DNA from: Rossellomorea sp036867415
GTDB taxonomy: Bacteria; Bacillota; Bacilli; Bacillales; Bacillaceae_B
Reading direction: 5' to 3'
DNA length: 64,000 nt
NCBI RefSeq assembly: GCF_036867415.1
Contig: NZ_JBAJHU010000009.1
Location: forward strand, 62,001 to 126,000
Shown: positions 26,936 through 35,053 of the stretch, in pieces
Layout of the letters: each line of letters opens with the position of its first letter
How positions within the stretch are numbered: position 1 is the stretch's first letter
The notes under the pieces: generated by a model
Seen by the model: the letters and a program-made list of their open reading frames with translations, nothing else
Told to the model about the DNA's origin: nothing
The model's database searches: none
Translations under genes and position numbers: made by a program

Positions 26936-27774
26936 ATATGAATTTCTATAGTGAAATGCTTAATATCAAGGTGTGAAACAAAATCCCTTACCTTCTCTTT
27001 TATCTCTTCTTGTTTTTCGCATGCAAAACCCTTCGAAGTATATAAATGAGTAATCATGGCATTCTCTTCTCCATCGATCGACCAGATATGAAGATGGTCA
27101 ACTTCATCCACGCCGTTTATACTTTTGATTTGTTCACGAATGGAATCCAAATCCACTTCATCCGGCACTGCATCAAGAAAGACTTTCATCGTTTTAATAA
27201 GGTTTCTAACAACGTTAAATAGTACAAAACAAGTAATCACGATGGAAAGAATGGGGTCGAGAATATGAATATCCTTAAACATCATCACGATACTGATGAT
27301 CAGGACCCCTACCCAGACAAGAATGTCCTCAAGAAGGTGCCAGGACAGAACCTTTTCATTCATAGAGCTTCCACTATGTAACCTCCATGCAGCGAATCCA
27401 TTTATCGCCACACCTAATATGGCAAACCACAACATCCCCTGGGCATCTGGATGAGTAGGATTAAACAATCTCGGTATAGCCTCAGTCAAAACGAAAATCG
27501 ACCCGAACAGCAATACGGTACCGCTGATCAACGCGCCCAGTGCTGAAAACCTCTTGTATCCGAAGCTGTACCTATTGTTTCCTTCTTTATTTGAAAGTCT
27601 ATGTAAATACCATGATCCCCCGAGCGACAGACTATCACCCAAATCATGTACAGCATCAGACAATATCGCCATACTATTAGTGAGATATCCTCCAATGAAC
27701 TCGATAATAGTAAAAATTAGATTTAAGAAAAAGGCCAGCCTGGTATTTTTGGTAGATGACTGATTCTTGGACAA
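26923..27774 (-). CDS. Cation diffusion facilitator (CDF) family exporter
   Basis: 283 aa, six helices plus a cytoplasmic C-terminal metal-sensing domain. Helix 2 has SDAVHDLGDS and helix 5 has SWHLLEDILVW, the CDF transport-site motifs (Asp/His/Asp), fitting Zn2+ or related divalent metals. The C-terminal domain (VDHLHIWSIDGEENAMITHLY, HFTIEIH) carries the usual His residues. TTG start with only a weak ribosome binding site, 22 bases after a small membrane-protein gene that has a strong one; translational coupling is likely. An ArsR-type site lies upstream of that small gene. Confidence 0.9.
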   Translation of the reverse strand: MSKNQSSTKNTRLAFFLNLIFTIIEFIGGYLTNSMAILSDAVHDLGDSLSLGGSWYLHRLSNKEGNNRYSFGYKRFSALGALISGTVLLFGSIFVLTEAIPRLFNPTHPDAQGMLWFAILGVAINGFAAWRLHSGSSMNEKVLSWHLLEDILVWVGVLIISIVMMFKDIHILDPILSIVITCFVLFNVVRNLIKTMKVFLDAVPDEVDLDSIREQIKSINGVDEVDHLHIWSIDGEENAMITHLYTSKGFACEKQEEIKEKVRDFVSHLDIKHFTIEIHIKEN

Positions 27775-27796
27775 TTTGCATCACGCTCTTCTTACA

Positions 27797-27904
27797 CTAT
27801 TTTTTCATCTTTTTTCCTTTTTTATAAGCAGCAATGATAAAGAACGTATAAAGAAGTACAATGATCAAAATAAATAAACACGTTAATAGAAAGGCAGTCT
27901 CCAC
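27797..27904 (-). CDS. Very small single-span membrane protein upstream of the CDF gene
   Basis: 35 aa: VETAFLLTCLFILIIVLLY...IIAAY followed by a Lys-rich tail (KKGKKMKK). GTG start at 27904 has a perfect AAGGAGG (27913-27919) eight bases upstream, much stronger than that of the CDF gene itself. The layout suggests co-translation with the exporter. No family recognised. Confidence 0.62.
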   Translation of the reverse strand: METAFLLTCLFILIIVLLYTFFIIAAYKKGKKMKK

Positions 27905-27935
27905 AATTCGAACCTCCTTATTCATCAATATCCCA

Positions 27936-27957
27936 ATATGAACACATATACACATAT
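27936..27957 (-). promoter_or_regulatory. Putative ArsR/SmtB-type operator before the small membrane protein and CDF genes
   Basis: Plus-strand sequence ATATGAACACATATACAC... shares ATGAACACATA with the site in front of the SmtB/CzrA-like gene, and lies upstream of the two-gene transcription unit. Confidence 0.5.
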
Positions 27958-28011
27958 AAATGCAAGGATAAACATCGCATAAACCACAGACTATTTCCTA
28001 ATCTAATCCAA

Positions 28012-28045
28012 TATAAAATGAGCCATGATGTTCCATGGCTCATTT
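28012..28045 (-). terminator. Terminator of the bdbDC-like operon
   Basis: Stem ATGAGCCAT/ATGGCTCAT with an 8-base loop; followed on the minus strand by TTTAT. Confidence 0.75.
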
Positions 28046-28101
28046 GTTGTATACAATTTCCTTTATACAATTTCCTTTTCATTTGAATATTGGCTGCTTG
28101 A

Positions 28102-28521
28102 TTACCTTTTATTTGCTGATAGCAGAGTAAAAATAGTAATAAATACAAAAGCTGTGAGAGCCAGGAATGGAATCGTGATGAATCCGAGCCAATTAATATA
28201 TTCGGCATTGCAGGGAACACCACTCGCACAAGGCTTGATTCCTCCGAACCCTTCAACTTTTTGCTCCAAATAATGTAATATGGAAATCGTACCTCCAACA
28301 ATTGACATAGGCAGTATGATTTTTCTCAGTCCGCTATCATTTTGAAACGTCGCCACTCCCAGAATCAACGTCAATGGATACATGAATATTCTTTGAAACC
28401 AGCATAATTCACAAGGTATGAAACCCCTTACCTCACTGAAATATAAACTCCCGAGTGTTGCAATGATAGAAACCACCCAAGCACCATATAGAAAATATTG
28501 ACTTTTGTTTGCTTCCTTCAT
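28102..28521 (-). CDS. Thiol-disulfide oxidoreductase, BdbC/DsbB family
   Basis: 139 aa, four helices. First loop PCELCWFQR and second loop KPCASGVPC hold the two Cys pairs that pass electrons from DsbA-type proteins to quinone; the WFQRI after the first pair is typical. ATG directly follows the stop of the BdbD-like gene, which is its redox partner. Confidence 0.92.
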   Translation of the reverse strand: MKEANKSQYFLYGAWVVSIIATLGSLYFSEVRGFIPCELCWFQRIFMYPLTLILGVATFQNDSGLRKIILPMSIVGGTISILHYLEQKVEGFGGIKPCASGVPCNAEYINWLGFITIPFLALTAFVFITIFTLLSANKR

Positions 28522-29184
28522 CTATTCTTGCCCTTCTTCAATCAACGATTTAATACGCTCGTAATCATACGGATCCTCAAGCTTTACCCCATTAATGATC
28601 ACAGTCGGTGTTTTCTCCACCTTAAACTCTTCTACTAGGGAATTATCCAGCTCGAGTTGTTCCTTGAACGTTTGCTGCTCAATGTCCTGCTTTAACTGCT
28701 CAAGGTCCATATCGGTCGTTTCACCCGCAACTTCGAGCAGCTTTTCCTTTGTAATCCACGGTGCATCATGGTCTTCTTTAGGCTGCTGATTAAATAGCTC
28801 TTTTTGGAATTCCCAATAAGAATCAGGATCGTGTTTATAAACTGACTCGGCAGCTAACGCACCCAAAGTTGATTCCTCACCGTGAAAGAGCACATTTACA
28901 TAGGATAAATTCGCTTTCCCGGTATCAATGAAATCTTCTTTTAGTTGAGGATAGATCCTTTCCCCCCATGCCTTACATGCAGGACACTTAAAATCACCGA
29001 ACTCGACCACTGAAACAGGTGCATCCTTTTTACCTAAAAGGGGCTGATTTTTTGTATCTGGATGAGACTCCAAGGTTTCATCCTTGTTTTGCGCCTTGTT
29101 GTTCAGCATAACGATCGCCGCCAAAATGACAGCCACTAACACAGTAAGTAATACCAGATATTTCATCGGGGATGATTTTTTCAT
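28522..29184 (-). CDS. Thiol-disulfide oxidoreductase, BdbD/DsbA family
   Basis: 220 aa. One N-terminal helix anchors the protein outside the cell; then a thioredoxin fold with an inserted helical domain. FGDFKCPACKAW holds the active CPAC, and the cis-Pro loop is KTPTVIING. It introduces disulfide bonds in exported proteins and is reoxidised by BdbC. ATG at 29184 follows GAAGAGG; longer in-frame upstream starts lack support. Confidence 0.92.
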   Translation of the reverse strand: MKKSSPMKYLVLLTVLVAVILAAIVMLNNKAQNKDETLESHPDTKNQPLLGKKDAPVSVVEFGDFKCPACKAWGERIYPQLKEDFIDTGKANLSYVNVLFHGEESTLGALAAESVYKHDPDSYWEFQKELFNQQPKEDHDAPWITKEKLLEVAGETTDMDLEQLKQDIEQQTFKEQLELDNSLVEEFKVEKTPTVIINGVKLEDPYDYERIKSLIEEGQE

Positions 29185-29338
29185 AAAAGTACACCTCTTC
29201 AAAATTATTAAAACTAGCTTCATCATATCAGCAGTCAGAATCAACGATGAACCAAAATTATTACAGAATTTCAACAATCTTCTGAGCTGTGTAAAAATGC
29301 CTTGCTCTTCTATTGCCCGAAACAAACTAAACTGTTAA

Positions 29339-29356
29339 TTTAAATGTACATTCAAA
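29339..29356. promoter_or_regulatory. Palindrome in the divergent bdbD/resA promoter region
   Basis: TTTAAATGTACATTCAAA is an 18-bp palindrome with one mismatched pair; ATTCAAA is repeated once more downstream (29371-29377). It resembles CadC-type half sites and lies between two divergent thiol-redox operons. Confidence 0.4.
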
Positions 29357-29404
29357 TATATATAAGATTCAAACATATTCTATTAGAAACTGTGAGGGAA
29401 AACA

Positions 29405-29935
29405 ATGAAAAAAAGAAAGAGAAGATTGGTACGGATGGGCATTTTACTAGTATTAATCTCAGCTGTCGTCTATACACTCTATCTAAATGCTACGAAAGAT
29501 CGAGCTATCATAGGGGAAGGGGACATGGCACCAGATTTTAAATTAGAAACATTAGACGGTGATACAGTTCAATTAAGTGATTATAAAGGGAAAGGTGTAT
29601 TTCTGAACTTCTGGGGCACTTGGTGCAAACCGTGTGAAAAAGAAATGCCATACATGGAGAAGAGCTACAAACAATTTAAGGATAAAGGCGTTGAAACGTT
29701 AGCGGTAAATATCGGAGAATCTGATTTCCTTGTAAATAAATTTGTTAAAAAACATGATCTTAGCTTCACTTTTCCAATGGATCGAAACCGTGATTTGATT
29801 GACACATATGGAATAGGCCCCATCCCGACGACATTCCTTATAAACCCTGATGGAAAAGTAGTAAAAGTAATTACGGGAAGTATGACACAGCAAGACATTC
29901 ATGATTATATGAATATGATCAAGCCAGAACAATAA
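29405..29935 (+). CDS. ResA-like membrane-anchored thiol-disulfide oxidoreductase
   Basis: 176 aa. One N-terminal helix, then a TlpA/ResA-type thioredoxin domain with FWGTWCKPCEKEMP (active site CKPC as in ResA) and IPTTFLINPDG (cis-Pro). ResA keeps apocytochrome c haem-binding Cys reduced outside the membrane. The next gene, CcdA-like, supplies electrons. ATG follows GAGGG. Confidence 0.92.
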   Translation: MKKRKRRLVRMGILLVLISAVVYTLYLNATKDRAIIGEGDMAPDFKLETLDGDTVQLSDYKGKGVFLNFWGTWCKPCEKEMPYMEKSYKQFKDKGVETLAVNIGESDFLVNKFVKKHDLSFTFPMDRNRDLIDTYGIGPIPTTFLINPDGKVVKVITGSMTQQDIHDYMNMIKPEQ

Positions 29936-29951
29936 AGGAGAATTATAAATT

Positions 29952-30659
29952 GTGCAAGAATTAAACATTTTATTTGCTTTCGGAGCAGGCTTGCTATCTT
30001 TTCTATCACCATGCACGCTCCCCATCTACCCAGCTTTTTTATCGTATATAACAGGCATGTCTATAGATGAATTGAATAACCGTAAAGGAATGCAGAGAAA
30101 AGCCATTTTACACACCGTTTTCTTTTTGATCGGTTTTTCAATCATCTTCATATTCTTAGGAGTATCGGGGTCTTTCATTGGAAACTTTTTCTTGCTGAAT
30201 AAAGAATTACTCCGCCAGATCGGGGCCATACTCATCGTATTTTTCGGATTGGTGGTTTCTGGTCTCCTTAAGTTTGATTTCTTGATGAAAGACAAAAGGA
30301 TTCAATTCAAAAGGCGGCCATCTGGTTATTTGGGTACGATGTTAATCGGTATCGGTTTTGCTGCCGGGTGGACCCCTTGTACAGGTCCCATTCTAGCGGC
30401 AGTCATTTCACTTGGTGTTACAGACCCTAATGCAGGATTGTTCTTTATGGCGTGGTACATTCTTGGCTTTGCCGTCCCGTTCTTTGTGCTAAGCTTTTTC
30501 CTTGGTAAAGCCAAGTGGATCAATAAGTACAGCTCAAAAATCATGAAAATCGGCGGGTACTTAATGATTTTTATGGGAATCATTTTATACTTTAATTGGA
30601 TGAATCCCATCATTTCCTTTCTTACGAATTATTTATTTGGCGGTTTTACGGGTTTCTAG
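29952..30659 (+). CDS. CcdA-family transmembrane electron carrier
   Basis: 235 aa with six helices. Cys residues in FLSPCTLPIYPAF and AAGWTPCTGPIL are the pair that moves electrons from cytoplasmic thioredoxin to ResA-like proteins; this duplicated PC motif identifies CcdA/DsbD-beta. GTG start, AAAGGAG upstream, 16 bases after the ResA-like gene. A strong terminator follows. Confidence 0.92.
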   Translation: MQELNILFAFGAGLLSFLSPCTLPIYPAFLSYITGMSIDELNNRKGMQRKAILHTVFFLIGFSIIFIFLGVSGSFIGNFFLLNKELLRQIGAILIVFFGLVVSGLLKFDFLMKDKRIQFKRRPSGYLGTMLIGIGFAAGWTPCTGPILAAVISLGVTDPNAGLFFMAWYILGFAVPFFVLSFFLGKAKWINKYSSKIMKIGGYLMIFMGIILYFNWMNPIISFLTNYLFGGFTGF

Positions 30660-30743
30660 GCAACCTTGTAGCATTTATTACAATTTACTAACCCCGTGAC
30701 ATTCCACCCATTTAATAATGATTACAGGAATTTAATGACTTTC

Positions 30744-30789
30744 AAATGGAAAAGGGACTCATTCTATAAAATGAGTCCCTTTTCCATTT
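30744..30789 (+). terminator. Strong terminator of the resA-ccdA-like operon
   Basis: A perfect 20-bp stem (30744-30763 with 30770-30789) and a 6-base loop, containing AAGGGACTCATT and its complement; the arms end in A- and T-rich sequence. Confidence 0.88.
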
Positions 30790-30888
30790 GATTTGTGCTG
30801 AAATAGACGACATAGAATACCAGATTCTGTTGGAACAGGAACCGTGATACAATGTAGATAGTTCTATTATGACTATGAGGTGACTGAA

Positions 30889-31242
30889 TTGAAAAACACA
30901 GATATATGTGAAGTTACTTGTATAGATAGTGAAAAAGTATCCTTAATAAAGGAAAAGTTAGAAAAGCAAAATACATTTAATATTGCACAGATGTTTAAAA
31001 TCCTTTCTGAAGATACACGTTTAAAAATTGCCTATGCACTTTCACTGGAAAAAGAACTTTGTGTTTGCGATGTTGCAAACATAGTAGGCTCTTCTACAGC
31101 CACCGCTTCTCACCACTTAAGATTATTAAGAAACCTGGGCTTGGCTCAATACCGAAAAGAAGGAAAACTTGTTTATTATTATCTAGTTAATGAACACATA
31201 AAGAGCTTAATACAAATTTCATTTGAATATTACCAGGAATGA
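30889..31242 (+). CDS. CadC-like ArsR-family regulator, orphan
   Basis: 117 aa. N-terminal CEVTC (Cx3C) and ELCVCDVANI match the four Cys ligands of CadC (Cys7, Cys11, Cys58, Cys60), which sense Cd2+, Pb2+ or Bi3+. Helix-turn-helix: TATASHHLRLLRNLG. TTG 30889 is spaced well from GAGGTG; GTG 30880 would lie in the ribosome binding site. No pump gene follows on its strand; the nearest CadA is convergent. It may act in trans, or its partner was lost in the rearrangement beginning about 100 bases downstream. Confidence 0.88.
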   Translation: MKNTDICEVTCIDSEKVSLIKEKLEKQNTFNIAQMFKILSEDTRLKIAYALSLEKELCVCDVANIVGSSTATASHHLRLLRNLGLAQYRKEGKLVYYYLVNEHIKSLIQISFEYYQE

Positions 31243-31350
31243 CTTATACAACTATTTGTGAAATACTAAATCATTCCTAAAGGTGGTAAATACTTCTCAG
31301 TGCTTGCCAGATTCAAATAGTAGTACCCTCAATACCTATGTGAAGTATAA

Positions 31351-31392
31351 AAAGTCATTCCTTTATGAAATGACTTTCAGACCGTAGACAAA
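31351..31392 (-). repeat. Left copy of hairpin element bracketing the cad module
   Basis: 27-bp hairpin (AAAGTCATT...AATGACTTT, 31351-31377) identical to 36531-36557, followed by GTAGACAAA (31384-31392); the right copy has TTTGTCTAC before its hairpin, so the short arms face inward as inverted repeats. The right copy lies beside an IS1182-type transposase fragment, which suggests an insertion-sequence end. Confidence 0.7.
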
Positions 31393-31525
31393 CCCCACCT
31401 TTGTGTTAAGCGTAACCCGTTCGGGTGAGAGGAAAAAAAAAGCATAACTGCAATTGCTTTTACCAAAATTACAAAGTCTTTTGCAAGCAATTTTGAAGGG
31501 GAAAACGAATGAAAAACTGCACATA

Positions 31526-31561
31526 AAAGAGGAGCTGCAACGGCATTGCAGCTCCTCTTTT
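31526..31561. terminator. Strong hairpin terminator
   Basis: Perfect 14-bp stem AAAGAGGAGCTGCA and complement with a 7-base loop and A/T flanks. It could end transcription from either side of this gap. Confidence 0.8.
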
Positions 31562-31658
31562 ATATTATGCGTTATTCCATTAAAGCCCCTTGAATAAGAC
31601 TAGCACTATAATAATAAAGTAAGAGAAACAAACAGTGTTTTCTCTTGCCATCTTATTT

Positions 31659-33785
31659 TTATTCCTTTACTTTTAGTAACCGCAAACTGTTAAGGGTCAC
31701 CAACAACGTAGCTCCCATGTCTGCAAAGATCGCGATCCACAATGTAAGCCATCCAGGCATAACTAACAGTAATGCAACTAATTTAATCGCTAAAGAGAAG
31801 GTAATGTTTTGCTTGATGATTGCTAAAGCCTTACGGCTTAATTTAATCGTATATGGCAATTTTCTTAAATCATCAGACATTAACGCAATATCAGCCGTTT
31901 CTAGTGCTGTATCAGTCCCAGCTCCACCCATTGCTATACCAACAGTGGAAGCAGCAAGAGCTGGTGCATCATTCACGCCATCTCCAACCATTGCGACACT
32001 TTGGTATTTTCCTCGAAGTTCTTTAATGAAATTCAATTTATCTTCTGGCAGTAAATCAGCTTTAATATCCGAAACACCGACTTGTTTTCCAATTGCTTTT
32101 GCTGTCCTTTGATTGTCACCTGTCAGCATCACGGTATCAATACCCATATTATTCAACTTGCCGATGACTTCTTTAGATGATTCCCTCATTTCATCGGCTA
32201 CGGCAATGAACGAAAGAATTTCTTTTTCTGTTCCTAACACCATCACTGTTTTACCTTGTGTCTGCATCTCCGCAATTTTTTCTTTTCTATCACTAGAAAT
32301 GCTTCCATGCAATTCCTCAAAAAGGTTCGGACTTCCTACATAATACATTTGGTTATTTACTTTTGCTTTTACACCTTTACCTGTAATAGATTGGAAATCA
32401 TCGACCGATACATCATTGAATTTCAATCCTTTTTCTTCTGCTTTTCGCATAATAGCTGAAGCAAGAGGATGCTGTGAACCTTTTTCAATCGCTGCTGTGA
32501 TCAACAATAAATCATTATCCTTTTCACCAAAGTTTATGATGTCGGTCACAGTTGGTACACCTTTTGTTAATGTTCCTGTTTTATCAAAAGCAATGGCTTT
32601 AAGGGCTCCTGCTTCTTCTAAATAAATACCACCTTTAATCAAAACACCATTTCTTGCCGCATTTCCTATTGCTGTAACCACGGCAACTGGAGTTGAAACA
32701 ACCAGTGCACATGGACAACCAACCACTAATGCAGCTAATCCTTGATAAATCCATTCACTCCAATCACCGCCGAATAACGGAGGAATAACTGCAATTAAGA
32801 ATGCCAGAATCACAATAGCTGGTGTATAGTATTTTGCAAATTTATCGACAAAAGCTTGAGAAGGTGCTCGTTCTGCTTGAGCCTCTTCCACCAAATGAAT
32901 GATTTTCGATAATGTAGTATCTTCCACTCGTTTTGTTACTTTAACTTCGAGCAATCCCTCTTCATTCAAGGTGCCTGCAAAGACTTCATCATCAATCGTT
33001 TTCGTTACTGGAACACTTTCTCCTGTAATCGCAGCCTGATTTAGCGTAGAAGTGCCTTTAATGACCACTCCATCCATCGCTAATTTTTGCCCAGGCTTTA
33101 CGATCATAATATCGTCCACTTGAATACCCTCAACATGGACCATCATTTCTTGATTTCCACGACGAATTAACGCTTCTTTTGGAGCAATATCCATCAAAGA
33201 TTCAATAGACTTCCGAGCTTTATCCATGGAATATCGTTCTAAGGCTTCACTGACGGCAAAGAGAATAACTACCGTTGCCCCTTCACCCCATTCACCAATG
33301 ATTGCAGCTCCTATAATGGCGATGGTCATTAATGTATTCATATCAAACTTTAATCGACTTAGATTTTTAAGACCTTTAATGAATAGCGAATATCCACCAA
33401 TTAAAATGGATGTTGCATAACCAATCGTCGGAAGAAAATGTTCTTCCCCTAATTGCTCTCCTAAAAACCAACTAATTACAAGCAACATCGCTGAAATATA
33501 GACTTTAATATTTTCTTTTTGCTTCCAAAAAGGTTCATGTTCTACCTTTTTTTCATTTTCGTCTCGTAATTTCAAGTTTTCAAAAGCACCTGCCTTTTCA
33601 AGTGCTTCAATGGTTGTATTGCCCGTAACCGTAATTTTAGAAGCACCAAAATTAACTTTCGCATTCGAAACACCATCCAGGTGTTTCACGTTCGTTTCGA
33701 ACGTTTTAGCACAGTCAGCTCAGGTGAATCCTTGAACACGGTATGTTTTTGACTCTTGTTCATTGACTTTTACTTGTTCAGACAT
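31659..33785 (-). CDS. cadA: CadA-type Cd/Zn-exporting P1B ATPase, interrupted by an in-frame TGA at the first HMA cysteine
   Basis: 708 codons from ATG 33785, which overlaps the cadC stop by 8 bases as in plasmid cad operons. The N-terminus (TYRVQGFT-TGA-ADCAKTFE) is the classic CadA HMA domain, but codon 22, expected to be the first Cys of CxxC, is TGA (33722-33720). Everything after it is intact: GCPCALVV, DKTGTLTKG, TGESVP, GDGVNDAPALA and eight expected helices. A GTG at 33689 opens the remaining frame but has no ribosome binding site. Either a recent nonsense mutation (pump without its first domain, or inactive), or recoding of TGA. The gene belongs to the cadC-cadA pair of a mobile-looking module. 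Confidence 0.85.
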
Positions 33786-34143
33786 TACCTTTTCCCTCCT
33801 TTTTATGGGCTAATGAGAACATCATTATCTGCTTGATATGTTCATCATCTAACGAATAAAATGCGAGTTTACCCTCTTTTCGAAACTTAACGACACCTTG
33901 TTTATGAAGTTTTCTCAAATGATGGGAGGCATTGGCGACAGTAACACCTACGATATTCGCGATATCACATACACAAAGCTCTTCATCTTGGCAGAGAGCA
34001 TAGGTGATTTTTGCCCTATTTTCATCAGCAATCACTTTTAACATTTGTACAACACTAGAAATATCCACTGTCTTTAAATCTCCTTGTATTCGATTCACCT
34101 TTTCTTCGTCATAGCAATAGATTTCACAAGTAGCTTTACTCAT
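33778..34143 (-). CDS. cadC: CadC cadmium/lead-responsive ArsR-family repressor
   Basis: 121 aa with the full CadC ligand set: CEIYC near residues 6-10, and ELCVCDIANI. Helix-turn-helix ANASHHLRKLHKQGVVKF. ATG follows GAGGTGAGAAT. It overlaps the cadA start by 8 bases and is preceded by a palindromic operator. It is the intact member of a duplicated pair; a truncated copy lies at 34925-35036. Confidence 0.94.
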   Translation of the reverse strand: MSKATCEIYCYDEEKVNRIQGDLKTVDISSVVQMLKVIADENRAKITYALCQDEELCVCDIANIVGVTVANASHHLRKLHKQGVVKFRKEGKLAFYSLDDEHIKQIMMFSLAHKKEGKGNV

Positions 34144-34158
34144 ATTCTCACCTCATTC

Positions 34159-34178
34159 ATTCAAATGTTCGCTTGAAT
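34159..34178 (-). promoter_or_regulatory. CadC operator of cadCA
   Basis: ATTCAA and TTGAAT arms separated by eight bases, immediately before the cadC ribosome binding site, as in known cad operons. The same 6-8-6 layout appears twice at 35054-35119. Confidence 0.8.
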
Positions 34179-34272
34179 AAACTATACACATTCTTCGCCA
34201 TTACATTCAAGTGAATCTCATACAAATCATTTTTTCTTATGCTTTTGTCTTGTTAACTAGTACAACTATTTA

Positions 34273-34890
34273 TTAAAACAGGAATGTGAGTAGGGCATTA
34301 AATGTTCTATTTTCAAACATAATATAAATTCCTAATCCTATGAAGACAATTGGAACAATCCAACGTTGATACTTTTCAATTTTTTCCGATATTAGATCCA
34401 ATTTGGCTAAACGATAACCGACATAGAGTAAAATTCCAATCATAATTAAAAAGGTAATGATAGAGACAATAATTTCAGTCACGTTTAATGTTGTGAAATA
34501 CGGTACATAAATGGAAAAATCATCTGCACTGGAAGACAATACAATAAAAGTGACCGTTACAAATAATTGATTAAACCTACCTGAGGAAAATAACGATAAA
34601 ATGTTGCCTTCATCATCATCCTCGTCACCCTTAATCCATATCTTGATACCTAAGTAAAGTGGTAAAAGCCCAAGTAGTCCTATAACCCATTGTTGAGGAA
34701 TTAGGTTAGTAACACCAAAAGCAACTAAAAGACTTGCTCCTATAACAATTATCGTTCCAATATACTTTCCTAACCAAATATGTTTTGCCTGTCCTTTTTT
34801 AATTTGTGAAAATAATAGAATTAAAATAACAAGGTAATCAATACCAGTTGCTACATAAATAGCTGCGGCTGTAAGTATAGTTGTTATCAT
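34273..34890 (-). CDS. cadD: CadD family cadmium resistance transporter
   Basis: 205 aa with about six helices and the CadD pattern: AAAIYVATGIDYLVILILLFSQ, KYIGTIIVIGASLLVAFG, LGLLPLYLGIKIWI, then an acidic loop (KGDEDDDEGN) and SSSADDFSIYVPYF. CadD proteins give cadmium resistance in staphylococci, probably by export. ATG follows AGAGGAGG. It lies between a truncated cadC copy with operators upstream and intact cadCA downstream, so CadC very likely controls it. Confidence 0.93.
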   Translation of the reverse strand: MITTILTAAAIYVATGIDYLVILILLFSQIKKGQAKHIWLGKYIGTIIVIGASLLVAFGVTNLIPQQWVIGLLGLLPLYLGIKIWIKGDEDDDEGNILSLFSSGRFNQLFVTVTFIVLSSSADDFSIYVPYFTTLNVTEIIVSIITFLIMIGILLYVGYRLAKLDLISEKIEKYQRWIVPIVFIGLGIYIMFENRTFNALLTFLF

Positions 34891-34924
34891 TTTTCAACCT
34901 CCTCTTTCCTGTGTGTCAACACAA

Positions 34925-35036
34925 ACTTTTGAACATTTTATGCAAACACTAGAAATATCTACTGTCTGAAACCCTGTTGTAATCGATTGACTTTTTCTTC
35001 GTCATAGCAATAGATCTCGAAAGTATTTTTATTCAT
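34925..35036 (-). pseudogene. cadC: Truncated, frameshifted duplicate of cadC
   Basis: From ATG 35036 the sequence reads MNKNTFEIYCYDEEKVNRL, almost the start of intact cadC (EIYCYDEEKVNRI), then shifts frame (QTVDISSV continues in another frame) and ends after about 35 codons, shortly before the cadD ribosome binding site. The first metal-site Cys is replaced by Phe. It is a remnant of a second cadC that once preceded cadD. Confidence 0.88.
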
Positions 35037-35053
35037 ATTCCCACCTCTTTCTC

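Larger units (their letters stand above)
31243..31658. other. Intergenic region holding the left scar of the cad module
   Basis: 416 bases without a gene. It contains the 42-bp element at 31351-31392 that is matched at 36516-36557, a strong terminator (31526-31561), and a weaker hairpin (about 31618-31648) close to the convergent cadA stop. Confidence 0.6.

Noticed and set aside
28016..28301. Alternative minus-strand frame of 127 codons overlapping BdbC (27918-28301)
   Set aside because: It reads through the bdbC terminator and overlaps the BdbC frame; no ribosome binding site.
31243..31658. A remnant of a second cadA after the orphan cadC
   Set aside because: No HMA or P-type ATPase motif could be read in any frame of this gap.
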